From the NCBI GenBank assembly GCA_016297805.1, contig JAEDFX010000025.1, positions 1 through 26,751 of the forward strand: a stretch of 26,751 bases of DNA, read 5' to 3'. Shown here one piece after another: positions 1 to 8,900 of the stretch. The notes beneath the pieces were generated by a model. The model saw nothing but the letters and a program-made list of their open reading frames with translations, was not told where the DNA came from and ran no database searches. Origin of the DNA: Treponema sp. GTDB taxonomy: Bacteria; Spirochaetota; Spirochaetia; Treponematales; Treponemataceae. Numbering within the stretch: the first letter of the stretch is position 1; every line of letters begins with the position of its first letter. The translations under genes and the position numbers were made by a program.

Positions 1-75
1 TAGTAAGAAATACTAGAATTAAAATCATCAGGAGAAAATTATGGATAAAGAAAAAATCTTAAAAAGCCGAACTGA

Positions 76-240
76 ATGGAAAAACAACTTCCATTAGGAA
101 TAAAAGAATTTATTCAAAACATCACGGCAAAAGAACTTGTATGCTTTTTCAATTATTGGTGCGAAAAGCAAACAAAGGAATCTCTGACAAAAGGAATCCT
201 AAATCAGTATGTGAAGAAATTACAAAATGAGAAAATATGA
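76..240 (+). CDS. Small hypothetical protein, possibly frameshifted remnant
   Basis: A 54-residue frame starting MEKQLPLGIKEF and ending 3 bases before the next gene. The best ribosome binding site in the area (AGGAGA at 30-35) precedes a different ATG at 41, which opens an 18-residue frame (MDKEKILKSRTEW...) that stops at 95-97. One extra A in the five-A run at 80-84 would join the two frames into one protein of about 66 residues. So this is either a gene broken by a one-base loss, or a short leader frame overlapping a small gene. The protein is lysine rich with no motif I recognise. Confidence 0.4.
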   Translation: MEKQLPLGIKEFIQNITAKELVCFFNYWCEKQTKESLTKGILNQYVKKLQNEKI

Positions 241-243
241 ATT

Positions 244-873
244 ATGAAGTCGTCTAAACAGATTAAAATAGAATTTTGGAAAAGAAAACTAAAAGAATAT
301 ATAGAATCAATTAAAAAGAATTCTTTAGAAAAAACAAACCTACAAATGCCTAAAAATTGGAGTTTAAGCAAAAAACTGTCAGATACAATTACTATTTCTG
401 TATCAAACAAGCAATGTGATGGAGATGAGACATTTATATTCATTTTTCATTGCGGGAGCGGGAACAAATTTTATTACTCAGACAGCTATAATATTGTTGT
501 CAGCCTTTTTAACAAATTTTATGAAAACTTTGAAAAAGACAATGCTGTTTTACAAAGAAAAATAGAACCAATAATACGAAATGAAATAGCGATTGAAAAC
601 AATAAAAAGTCTATCAAAAATTTTGTAGATATTATGATGCTCGAATCAGAATATGAATGGAAACTTATAGAACAAGAAATTTATTCCGTTCTACGAATTA
701 AACTGAAATCTGCAAGAATAATTGAAATTTTAATATATCATAATACTTTTCGAAAACATCCAGAATTCTTTAATACAAAAGAATTGCTGAATTCTATAAT
801 TACAATTGACTGTGGATTTGAGAAAAATCATCTTCCTGTAAATATTTTGAACTGTATTAGCGAGAAGTGGTAA
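244..873 (+). CDS. Hypothetical protein, 209 aa
   Basis: Complete frame starting MKSSKQIKIEFWKR, 3 bases after the preceding small frame, so the two are probably co-transcribed. The ribosome binding site is weak, suggesting translational coupling. The protein is rich in Lys, Ile, Asn and Glu, with no signal peptide or clear membrane segment. A basic helical N-terminus (residues 1-30) precedes a mixed region with a cysteine and histidine (IFIFHCGSG, about residues 65-73) and a long helical C-terminal half. I do not recognise the family. The gene is AT rich like much of this window and lies outside the carB-remnant boundary at 998. Confidence 0.6.
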   Translation: MKSSKQIKIEFWKRKLKEYIESIKKNSLEKTNLQMPKNWSLSKKLSDTITISVSNKQCDGDETFIFIFHCGSGNKFYYSDSYNIVVSLFNKFYENFEKDNAVLQRKIEPIIRNEIAIENNKKSIKNFVDIMMLESEYEWKLIEQEIYSVLRIKLKSARIIEILIYHNTFRKHPEFFNTKELLNSIITIDCGFEKNHLPVNILNCISEKW

Positions 874-910
874 AGTATATTTCATCTGTGAGAACGGATT
901 AATTTCTTAC

Positions 911-951
911 GAAAAAAAACTCCAATCCCGACCGAAGTCAGAACTGGAGTT
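911..951 (-). terminator. Intrinsic terminator, minus strand
   Basis: Arms AACTCCA (918-924) and TGGAGTT (945-951) form a hairpin. Read on the minus strand it is followed by a run of eight Ts (plus-strand As 912-919, partly inside the stem). It lies just downstream of the carB 3' remnant, in the position of a carB terminator. It resembles in layout the terminator at 25819-25853 that follows the other carB 3' end. Confidence 0.6.
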
Positions 952-997
952 CAAAAGTTCCCCTTGCAAGCCCAAGAATGATAGTTATTGCCTTTTT

Positions 998-1122
998 CTA
1001 TTTTATCATAGCATGATATTCCTGCAGGCTCTTAACGCTTCCCTCACTACCGTGGCCGCCTTTTACCGCCTCAATTCCCTTTACAGCGGCAACGGCACCT
1101 GCGAGCGTTGTGATGTAGCTTA
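998..1122 (-). pseudogene. carB: carB 3'-end remnant (carbamoyl-phosphate synthase large chain)
   Basis: On the minus strand this encodes the last ~41 residues of a CarB protein, including SYITTLAGAVAAVKGIEAVK and ending EYHAMIK at a TAG (998-1000). The same stretch, with scattered mostly synonymous differences, ends the carB copy at 25950-26074. Upstream of 1122 the match stops abruptly at TAGCTTA, so no start or catalytic domain is present and the piece cannot be functional. The rest of 874-1301 holds the terminator at 911-951 and the tandem repeat at 1185-1294. Confidence 0.85.
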
Positions 1123-1184
1123 GCAAATGTATAATATTCAAAAAAAACTGCCTGCATCACACAGCATTAATTTTGTAATGCCGA

Positions 1185-1294
1185 CACACTGTTTTGAAAG
1201 CTAAAACACACTGTTTCAAAATCTCAGGCACACTGTTATAAGAACTCAAACACACTGTTTTGAAACCTCAGACACATTGTTATAAGAACTCAGG
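1185..1294. repeat. 22-bp tandem repeat, five units
   Basis: Five exactly spaced 22-bp units begin at 1185, 1207, 1229, 1251 and 1273, each opening CACACTG or CACATTG; a sixth partial unit runs into the TPR gene stop codon. Two centre types occur: TTTTGAAA/TTTCAAAA in units 1, 2 and 4, and TTATAAGAA in units 3 and 5. The array sits in the 3' untranslated region of the TPR gene. The unit length is not a multiple of three, and there are no spacers, so it is neither coding repeat nor CRISPR. Confidence 0.9.
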
Positions 1295-1301
1295 CACTGT
1301 G

Positions 1302-3215
1302 TCAGCATTCTGTTAAAAGCCTTGTAACGGTTTGCTGATAGCCTTGCAGCGTTTTAGAGACACGCTTATTCAGTCTTTCTATAAGCCTTTTAGCGGAATT
1401 AAATTCGCCTGTCTGAATAAGATATTTTGCATATTCTATTTCTTTTTTTATCTTAAGTTCTTCTATTAAACCTGCAAACTTTGAATCTTTTAGAGCCATT
1501 GTCATTGCCCTGTCATAATAGGAAATACCGCGTTCTGCATTGTGTTTTATTTTTATCAGATAAAGACCGTAAGTTGCGGTATTGCATGGATGAAGCGGAA
1601 TTGTCGGAATAAAGTCATTCAATAAATCCTGCGGAATTGGTTCTCCCAGTTCAAGGCTTGTAAAAATGATGTTGTTTACAACCTGAACCGTATGTTTTCC
1701 GTGCGGATATTTTTTATGCAATTCTTTCAAAAAATCAAGGCATTTGTAAACTAAAGATGAATTCTGTTCTGTAAGTGTTAAAACTTTGAGTAAATCGTTG
1801 CATGCAAAAAGTTTTACCATAGGACTTTCTGATTCAAACATTAAGACCTGATTTAAAAAACTGCAATAAGTTTCATAGTCGCCAGTGTTAAAAATTGCTT
1901 TTAGCCATTCCGTAAAGTAGTTCAAGTAATTGTCTTTCGAAAGCACAAAGTCTTTTGCTCCGTTTGTATTTTCAAAAATCGAAAGCGTTTCTTTGTATTT
2001 TTCCTGTGCGTTCAGAATTTTCATATAGTTTGTAAGAATAATTTCCAGCTGCTTTGATTTTTCTTTTTCGTTTTTGAAGTTTTTCTGCTCATTAAATTTT
2101 TCAAGTGATTTTGCAATATTCCGTTCTGCACGGTCATATTTTCTTAAGTTTGCGTTGCAAAGCGCAATGTTGTTCCAGACTGCAGCCTGGTTTGTTCCGT
2201 CTTCTACAAGCGAACTTAGCCTGTCCAGTGCTTCTCCGTATTTTTCTTTTACAAAGGAACATTTTGCATGGTTAATTGCAGCATCAAAATAAAAACCGTC
2301 TTTGTGTGCAGTGTTAAGGTTCAGATAGCGGGAAAGTATTCTTTCTGTTTTTTCGGGATTTTTTTCCAGATTCAGGTTGATGTAAAGACGCAAGGCTGGA
2401 GTAAAACTAAAATCAAGGTGAACGGCTATATCGCACCAGTATAATGCTTTTTTCAGGAGTGAATGTTTTTTTGTGGCAAGTACAAGATAAAGCATGCTCA
2501 AAGCAAGGGATGCCTGTACAGTATTCTGCAGGTAAAAAGATTTTCGTAAATAATGGACTGCTTTTGCGGCATCGCCTTTTTTCATAAAAAGAAACGCATA
2601 CTGAAAATATATTTCATAAGGCACTTCATCGTGTTCGTCTATAAAATGGCATAAGGCTTTTTCTGCATTCTCAAATTCACTTTTAGAAAGATACCAGCCG
2701 GAAAGTTTTCTTGCAGTTTCTGCGGTATTCAAATTGTAAAGGATTAACAGGTTTTCTTCCGTGCGTTCTGTTCTTGCAATCTTATTCTGTGCAATTCGTA
2801 AAGCATAAGAAGGATTTTCTTTGTTCTGAATTTTTGAAAGGCATTCCGCTTCTTTGTCATACTCTTTTAATAGCGAATGAAAAGCGGCAAGCCTGAAGTA
2901 GTATGTGTCAGAAAAGCGTTTGTCATCTGCAAGGTCAGAGTTTTCCATTCTATAGACTGCAAGTTCTTTTTTGAGCATTTCCTTCTGTTCTTTTAAAACA
3001 AGGCTTCCTTCCTGAATCAGAAGATATTTTGAAATGTCAGAAACTTCATTTTTTACGGTTCCAGTTTTCTGCTCATTTGCTGCTTTTTCACATTCTGCAA
3101 AATTAAAATCAACCGTCAAATCTTGAGAAGAAATGTCCATTGTGATTTTTTCGGATTTTCCGCAGAGAACGGAACTTTGCGTGCTGTTATTTTCAAGTTC
3201 GTTAGAGTCAATCAT
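1302..3215 (-). CDS. TPR-repeat protein, 637 aa
   Basis: A cytoplasmic-looking protein (no signal peptide or membrane segment) built almost entirely of helical tetratricopeptide-like repeats. Recognisable repeats include YYFRLAAFHSLLKEYDKEAE, IYFQYAFLFMKKGDAAKA and WNNIALCNANLRKYDRAERN. A polar unstructured N-terminus of about 70 residues precedes them. TPR arrays scaffold protein-protein interactions; the partner here is unknown, but the gene lies 9 bases after the protein kinase gene in one operon, so it may be a substrate or adaptor of that kinase. The start is supported by GAGG (plus-strand CCTC 3223-3226), seven bases from the ATG and overlapping the kinase stop. A 22-bp tandem repeat follows the stop. 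Confidence 0.8.
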   Translation of the reverse strand: MIDSNELENNSTQSSVLCGKSEKITMDISSQDLTVDFNFAECEKAANEQKTGTVKNEVSDISKYLLIQEGSLVLKEQKEMLKKELAVYRMENSDLADDKRFSDTYYFRLAAFHSLLKEYDKEAECLSKIQNKENPSYALRIAQNKIARTERTEENLLILYNLNTAETARKLSGWYLSKSEFENAEKALCHFIDEHDEVPYEIYFQYAFLFMKKGDAAKAVHYLRKSFYLQNTVQASLALSMLYLVLATKKHSLLKKALYWCDIAVHLDFSFTPALRLYINLNLEKNPEKTERILSRYLNLNTAHKDGFYFDAAINHAKCSFVKEKYGEALDRLSSLVEDGTNQAAVWNNIALCNANLRKYDRAERNIAKSLEKFNEQKNFKNEKEKSKQLEIILTNYMKILNAQEKYKETLSIFENTNGAKDFVLSKDNYLNYFTEWLKAIFNTGDYETYCSFLNQVLMFESESPMVKLFACNDLLKVLTLTEQNSSLVYKCLDFLKELHKKYPHGKHTVQVVNNIIFTSLELGEPIPQDLLNDFIPTIPLHPCNTATYGLYLIKIKHNAERGISYYDRAMTMALKDSKFAGLIEELKIKKEIEYAKYLIQTGEFNSAKRLIERLNKRVSKTLQGYQQTVTRLLTEC

Positions 3216-3224
3216 TTTTTTACC

Positions 3225-4478
3225 TCAGTTATTACCTTTCTTTGCAGAAAACTTTCTTGCACGATGAATTTCCTTTCGCTTTTTGTAAAGTTCCCTTAAG
3301 TGTTCGTTTTCCAGAATGCGGATGATAAGGTGGAGTTTTTCTTTTATGCCGTCAAGGTCGATTTCTTTGGCGCGTTTTCTGTAATCAAAAGCACAAAGCC
3401 TGTTGATTATTGCCTGAAGTTCGTTTCGCAAATATTCGGGAATAATTGAATCTTCCGAGATGCGTGGAATTATTATAGAAGGTGCAAAATCTGAAAGAAG
3501 CTTATCGTAAAGTGCAAGGCGTTTTTTTTCGTTGCCGTTGAATTCTTCTTTTCCGACCCTGATATTGTTGGCGACTTCCCAGAAAGTTGAGCCGTTTGTT
3601 TCATTAAGCGTTGTGTAAAAACTCCGTTTGTCCAGAAGTTCAAAGAGCATGCAGCCAAGTGAATAGATGTCCGCACTTTTTGCCATTTCCCAGTTATCTT
3701 CAAAGCAGGAATACAGTTCCGGTGCACGGTACATCATAGGTAAATCTTCTGCATTTGGCGAAAAAAGTTTTACTTCTCTTTCTATTTCTTCTGTGGCAAG
3801 TGAAAGGCCAAAATCAATCAAGACTGCCGTGCATTTTCCGTCTTTGCGTATGCCCATTATATTTGAAGGCTTTAAATCCCTGTGACAGAATCCCTGCCGG
3901 TGAAGGCACTGCACTGCGGAAATCATGGAACAGAAAAGTTTGAGGCGGTTTGCGCAAGTTTTAAGGCGGTCGTTTGCTTCGTCAAAAAAAGATTTGCGCA
4001 CGTCTATATCCATATAAATAGAAGAAAAGAAAGAAACGAGGAAAATATAGTTTTTCCCTTCCAGCTGAATATCGGCCTGCATTGTTTTTAAAGGCATTAA
4101 AATCTGCTGCAGGCGGTGGCTTCCCTTTAATTTTTGCAGAACTGCACTTTCCCAGTTAATGCACTCTTTTAACTTAGGTTCTTCTTCGCACAATAAAGGG
4201 TTTGTGGCTTTTACGGCTATGTTGCGCCCGGTTACAGCATCGTGGGCACGGAATACATAATAAAGCCCCCTGTCTTCTTCATTATTGTCATAAATGCGGC
4301 TTATGCATCGGGCATCTTCAAAAAGGCCTGTAAAAGTGCTTGCCCCGGTTATCGTATTGAGCGTAATCGTTTCTGCCGTGGCAAAAGAATCTTCAGGAAG
4401 AAGTTCTGTATCATAACCTTCAAAATCAAATTCCAGCTGGTGCGCTTCGTCTTTTAGTGCTGATAAACTATTTTGCAT
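3225..4478 (-). CDS. Hanks-type Ser/Thr protein kinase, 417 aa
   Basis: A complete eukaryotic-like kinase domain that should phosphorylate Ser/Thr on partner proteins. With the start at 4478 (MQNSLSALKDE), visible landmarks are the ATP-binding lysine K90 (NIAVKA), catalytic loop HRDLKPSN (199-206), metal-binding DFG (222-224), APE (252-254) and DIYSLGCMLFELL after it. The glycine loop is degenerate, but all catalytic residues are present. No transmembrane or sensor domain follows; the C-terminus is basic. An upstream TTG at 4505 is in frame, but that region contains the promoter -10, so ATG 4478 is preferred. It is co-transcribed with the TPR gene and divergent from the BREX operon. PglW of type 2 BREX (Pgl) is also a kinase, but it is far larger; no relation can be claimed from this sequence. 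Confidence 0.85.
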   Translation of the reverse strand: MQNSLSALKDEAHQLEFDFEGYDTELLPEDSFATAETITLNTITGASTFTGLFEDARCISRIYDNNEEDRGLYYVFRAHDAVTGRNIAVKATNPLLCEEEPKLKECINWESAVLQKLKGSHRLQQILMPLKTMQADIQLEGKNYIFLVSFFSSIYMDIDVRKSFFDEANDRLKTCANRLKLFCSMISAVQCLHRQGFCHRDLKPSNIMGIRKDGKCTAVLIDFGLSLATEEIEREVKLFSPNAEDLPMMYRAPELYSCFEDNWEMAKSADIYSLGCMLFELLDKRSFYTTLNETNGSTFWEVANNIRVGKEEFNGNEKKRLALYDKLLSDFAPSIIIPRISEDSIIPEYLRNELQAIINRLCAFDYRKRAKEIDLDGIKEKLHLIIRILENEHLRELYKKRKEIHRARKFSAKKGNN

Positions 4479-4484
4479 AAGGAC

Positions 4485-4493
4485 ATTATAGCA
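4485..4493 (-). promoter_or_regulatory. Extended -10 promoter of kinase-TPR operon
   Basis: On the minus strand this reads TGCTATAAT, a perfect extended -10 element (TGn-TATAAT); no good -35 is seen, which such promoters do not need. Only six bases (GTCCTT) separate it from the ATG at 4478, so the predicted transcription start falls on or beside the A of the start codon. The kinase mRNA is therefore probably leaderless, which fits the lack of a ribosome binding site. Confidence 0.65.
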
Positions 4494-4525
4494 CAGAAAT
4501 TGCAAAACATGGTGAAAAATACAAT

Positions 4526-4566
4526 ATTTAAATCAAATGTCTAAAATTGTGCCATTTGATTTAAAT
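4526..4566. promoter_or_regulatory. 14-bp perfect inverted repeat upstream of kinase promoter
   Basis: Arms ATTTAAATCAAATG (4526-4539) and its exact reverse complement (4553-4566) flank a 13-base spacer. It sits in the divergent region between the kinase and BREX operons, about 35 bp upstream of the kinase -10. It could be an operator for a dimeric regulator or a cruciform/hairpin; there is no T-run to make it a terminator. Confidence 0.5.
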
Positions 4567-4637
4567 TAGAGTTTATTACGAAATTTAATTATAAGGATGT
4601 TTTATCTATATTATGATACAAAAATAGAGAACTAATG

Positions 4638-4696
4638 TATAATAGGATATAGGAATTTTTTCTAAGAAAAATAAGGGAAGTGTCATTAATTGACAC
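4638..4696 (+). promoter_or_regulatory. Candidate BREX operon promoter with operator-like dyads
   Basis: TATAAT at 4638-4643 with a poor -35 (GATACA, 4615-4620, 17-bp spacing) would start transcription near 4650, giving a leader of about 84 nt before brxA. Two dyads follow: TTTTTCT-A-AGAAAAA (4657-4671) and GTGTCA-N5-TGACAC (4680-4696). Their place just downstream of the start point is typical of repressor sites. The brxA ribosome binding site is AAAGGA, about seven bases before the ATG at 4734. Confidence 0.4.
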
Positions 4697-4733
4697 ATAT
4701 ATGCGATAAAATAAAAAACGAAAGGAATTAAAA

Positions 4734-5330
4734 ATGGAATACAGTGCTGGTATGGTAAGTTGTCTTTTCTGGTTTAATGAGACGCTTAACACAATTCCAT
4801 ATTATTTAGATAAGACTTCGGTTAGCGATATGAGAAAGATTGCTGTTGAGCAGAATCTTTATCAGGTTCGCGCTCAAGATAGATGCAGGAGAATTACAGG
4901 GGTCGTTTATAAAAGACTTGATACACTTACACCTGAACTTATTGCAGAACTCCGTGATTCAGATATTAATACGGCTCATATTATTCATCTTATTTCAATT
5001 ATGAAATCTGATCTTCTTTTCTTTGAGTTTATGAATCTTTGTTTTAAGAAAACTATACAGCTTGGCAAAAAGAATCTTGAAGACGCTGATATTAAAAACT
5101 TCTTTGATGAAAAGATTGCTCAGAGTGAAGAAGTTGCTCAGTTTTCTGAAAGTGCAATTTATAAACTTAAGCAAACTTACGTAAAGTTTTTGATTGAAGC
5201 AGGACTTGTAGAAAACGCACAGACAAAAAAGATTCTTATTCCGTACATTGATTATAGATTACAAGATACTTTGAAACAAAGTGGATATGGCACATACCTT
5301 TCTACTCTGACAGGAATTGATTATGAGTGA
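4734..5330 (+). CDS. brxA: BREX protein BrxA (DUF1819), 198 aa
   Basis: First gene of the BREX operon. The sequence follows the BrxA/DUF1819 pattern: N-terminal YSAGMVSCLFWFNE, RCRRITGVVYKRL (about 50-62), the hallmark IMKSDLLFFEFMNLCF (about 89-104), a helical QSEEVAQFSESAIYKLKQTY, and a C-terminal ILIPYIDYRL...LTGIDYE. Length matches the family at about 200 residues. BrxA is a small helical protein described as DNA binding and needed for full defence in some systems, but its exact role is unsettled. Its stop overlaps the brxB start by 8 bases, so the two are translationally coupled. Confidence 0.93.
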   Translation: MEYSAGMVSCLFWFNETLNTIPYYLDKTSVSDMRKIAVEQNLYQVRAQDRCRRITGVVYKRLDTLTPELIAELRDSDINTAHIIHLISIMKSDLLFFEFMNLCFKKTIQLGKKNLEDADIKNFFDEKIAQSEEVAQFSESAIYKLKQTYVKFLIEAGLVENAQTKKILIPYIDYRLQDTLKQSGYGTYLSTLTGIDYE

Positions 5331-5892
5331 TGATAGTTTTGCAGCAAGATTAAATCGAATTAAAGATGAAATTTCTAATCCTGATTTTTTGAAAAACAAA
5401 GGGCTTGGAAATGAAGTTGGATATTACATATTTGATTATGCTCCTGAAAGAGAACTTGAGGTTCGTGAGCATATTAAATTACTAAAGAAGCAATTATCAG
5501 ACATTGTTGAATTTGATTTATATGAAATTGTGATGGATTTCTTAAAAGACAATTATTCTCTTGAAGATGTTTTTGCTATGGAAGAAGACGGACTTGAAAC
5601 AGTTATAAACGAATTGCAGCCAACTCTTGGACTTACTGAAGACGGAGAATCTAACCGTATTATCGATCATATTGTAAATAACACACCTGATAATTCAATT
5701 GTGTTTGTTACTGGAGTTGGCAAAGCTTACCCTCTTGTTCGTTCTCATACAATTTTGAATAACTTGCATCAGAAACTTTATAAAGTTCCGGTTGTAATGT
5801 TTTTCCCTGGTGAATACACAGGTCAAAAACTTAGACTATTTAATGCAATAACAGATGATAATTACTACAGAGCTTTTCCGCTTTGCAAATAA
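5323..5892 (+). CDS. brxB: BREX protein BrxB (DUF1788), 189 aa
   Basis: Matches BrxB (DUF1788): N-terminal RLNRIKDEISNPDFL and the conserved C-terminal block FVTGVGKAYPLVRSHTILNN followed by PVVMFFPGEYTGQKLRLF and YYRAFPL. Length is normal. BrxB is an essential BREX core protein thought to act with PglZ and the other core subunits. I take ATG 5323 rather than the in-frame TTG at 5317, because AGGA at 5312-5315 is spaced seven bases from it; this start lies inside the brxA stop region. brxC begins 22 bases after its stop. Confidence 0.93.
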   Translation: MSDDSFAARLNRIKDEISNPDFLKNKGLGNEVGYYIFDYAPERELEVREHIKLLKKQLSDIVEFDLYEIVMDFLKDNYSLEDVFAMEEDGLETVINELQPTLGLTEDGESNRIIDHIVNNTPDNSIVFVTGVGKAYPLVRSHTILNNLHQKLYKVPVVMFFPGEYTGQKLRLFNAITDDNYYRAFPLCK

Positions 5893-5914
5893 AAAAAGGC
5901 TTGGAGATAAGATT

Positions 5915-8900
5915 ATGAATATTAAAAACATGTTTGAAAAATCAATCGACCGTGACATTCAGGGTGTAATTAAAGTTGGTCAGTCGAATGAAGAAAATGT
6001 TTATCAGGAACTCGAAGAATATGTTGTTACAAACGAACTTACAAAACACTTCAGAGATTTTTTCTCCAGCTATAAAAATGGTATTAATAAACCAACAGAC
6101 AAAATGGGTGTATGGATTACAGGTTTCTTTGGAAGCGGTAAATCACACCTTTTAAAAATTCTTTCTTACCTTTTACAGAATAAAGAAGTAAATGGTAAAC
6201 ATGCAATTGATTATTTTACTGATGGTAAAAAGATTGCTGACCCAATGATTATTGCTGACATGAAACTTGCAGGCACAGTTCCAGCTGATGTAATACTTTT
6301 TAACATAGATTCCAAAAGTGATTCTAACTCTAAAACTCTTCCAGATGCAATTGTCCGCGTGTTCTTGAAAGTGTTTAATGAAATGCAGGGCTTCTGTGGT
6401 TCTCGTCCATATATTGCAGACCTTGAAAGACGATTAACTAACGAAGGAAAATATGCACAGTTTAAACAGATTTTCAAAGAAAGCTCTGGTAAAGAATGGG
6501 TAGATGAAAGACAAGGCGGTGCCTTTATTCTTAAGCATATTGCCTTTGCTCTTAATAAACTTAATGTAATGACTGAGGAAGATACACGAACTTGGTATAA
6601 TGAACAGTCTAAAGATTATCATATAAGCATTGAAGACTTTGGAAAACTTGTACAGGAATATTGCGATAAAAAAGGAAACAATCACCACATTATTTTCTTA
6701 GTTGATGAAGTTGGACAGTTTATTGCTGATAACACAAAGCTTATGACAAATATGCAGACTGTTACTGAAGATTTAGGTACTGCATGTAGAGGAAAAGCTT
6801 GGATTGTTGTAACAAGCCAGCAGGATATTGATAGTGTTATTCATGTTGAAGGACAAGACTTTTCTAAAATTCAGGGACGATTTGACACTCGTCTTAATCT
6901 TTCAAGTTCTAATGTTGATGAAGTTATCCGCAAGCGTATTCTTGAAAAAAATCCTGAAGCAAAAGCTTTGCTCGAAGAATTATACAATTCAAAAGAATCA
7001 ATCATAAAAAATCTTATTACTTTTGCAGACCCTGTTTATAAAAAACTTTATGAAGATGCAAATGAATTTGCAGATGTTTATCCGTTTATACCTTACCAGT
7101 TTAATCTTTTAGGAGATGTACTTACTTCTATTCGTGAACACAGTTCAAGCGGTAAACATCTTGCAGAAGGTGAACGTTCGATGATTGCTCTGTTCAAAGA
7201 GTCAGCAATGGCTTATGAAGAAAAGACAGAAGGAGTATTGATTCCATTCAATAAATTCTATGACGCGCTTGCAAAGTTTATCGATCATTCAAACAGCATT
7301 GTAATTAATCACGCGTTGGAAAATAAGCATCTTGAAAATCCTTTTGATACTGATCTTCTTAAAGTTCTGTTTATGATTAAGTATGTCCGTACAATAAAGA
7401 GCAATGTTGAAAACCTTACAACACTTCTTGTTTCACACATTGACCAGGACCGCGTTGAGCTTAGAAAACAGGTTGAAGATTCTTTGCAGAGACTTGTAAC
7501 AGAAACTCTTGTACAGAAAAATGGTGATGAATATGTATTCCTTACAAACGAGGAACAGGAAATTAACCGTGCGATTAACAATGAAGTTGTAGATGTAAGT
7601 GAAGTGATTGCGCATACAAGCAATATTGTTTTCTCAAGCATCATAAAATCTGCCCGCTATTCTTATACAGGAAAAGCTTCCGGACGTTACTTCTTCCCAT
7701 TCAATCAGAAAGTCGATGGTATCAACAGACACGATGGTGAATCAATCGGATTAAAACTTATTACTCCTTATTACAGTGACAAGAAAGATGATTCTGCTAT
7801 GAGACAGCTTTCTTTGGGTGGTGCTGATGCAATTATCCGATTACCAGAAGATGTTACTTTCCTTGATGAAATAAGAGAGTTCATCAAACTCCAGCGATAT
7901 ATGACAAAAAATGCAAGTGAACTTTTAAACTCTCATAGGGTTGTTCATGATGCCAAAGCAGCCGAACTTTCTGAAAAGAGCCGTAGAATTGTTACCTTTG
8001 TTGAAAAAGCAATTGGTGAAGCTGATGTATTTATTAATGGCGATGATTATCTTTGTAAAGCGCAGGATGCAGAACAAAGACTTAACGAAATCCTTAAGAA
8101 GCAGGTTGAAACAACTTACTATAAATTAAGTTATATGGAAACTGAACCAAATCAGTCTTCAATAACTTCTATTTTTACAAATAAGAACACACTTGGTCTT
8201 ACAGGTGGTTCTGACGGAACAAATAAGCTTGCTCTGGATGATTTGGAACAGTTTATTAGATATAATCCTTCAGCAACAAGTACGAGAATGACATTTAAAA
8301 GTATCATTGGGCAGTATACATCAGCTCCTTATGGTTTTACTGAATTAGATATAGGCTGGCTTGTAGGAACTTTATTTAAGAATAATAAAATTGCTTTCTC
8401 AATTGCAAATAAGGCAATTTCTGTTTTAGATTCAAGCGCAGATGAACTTACTAATTATCTGACAAAGCGTGAGTATCAGGACAGACTGATTATAGAAAGT
8501 AAAAAACATATTTCCGATAAGCAGTTGAAAATATTAAAAGATTTGATGAATGAGCTTTTTGGTAAATCTGTAAATACTGATGATGATGAAAAGTCGGCGG
8601 CAGACTTTAGAGAAGCAGCAGCAAAAGCTCTTGAAGATATAAAATCATATCTTAGAGATTACGATTATAATCTGGAACTGCCAGGAAAAGATTTGCTTGA
8701 TAAAGGCAAAGATTTTATGGAAAAAATCTGCTCCTTTACAATTTATACTCAGCTTTATGATTACCTTGAAAATCATTTTGATGATTTAATGGATTACGCA
8801 GAAGACAGTAAAAATGTTTTTGACTTCCATAAAGGTGAACAGAAAACAATTTTCAAAAAGTCTCTTGAACTCAAAACTCTTTATGAGAACAGCAAAAACT

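Noticed and set aside
1185..1294. CRISPR array
   Set aside because: Units abut with no unique spacers, and no cas genes are present.
4479..4505. TTG start of the kinase at 4505
   Set aside because: This stretch contains the extended -10 element, so it would not be in the transcript.
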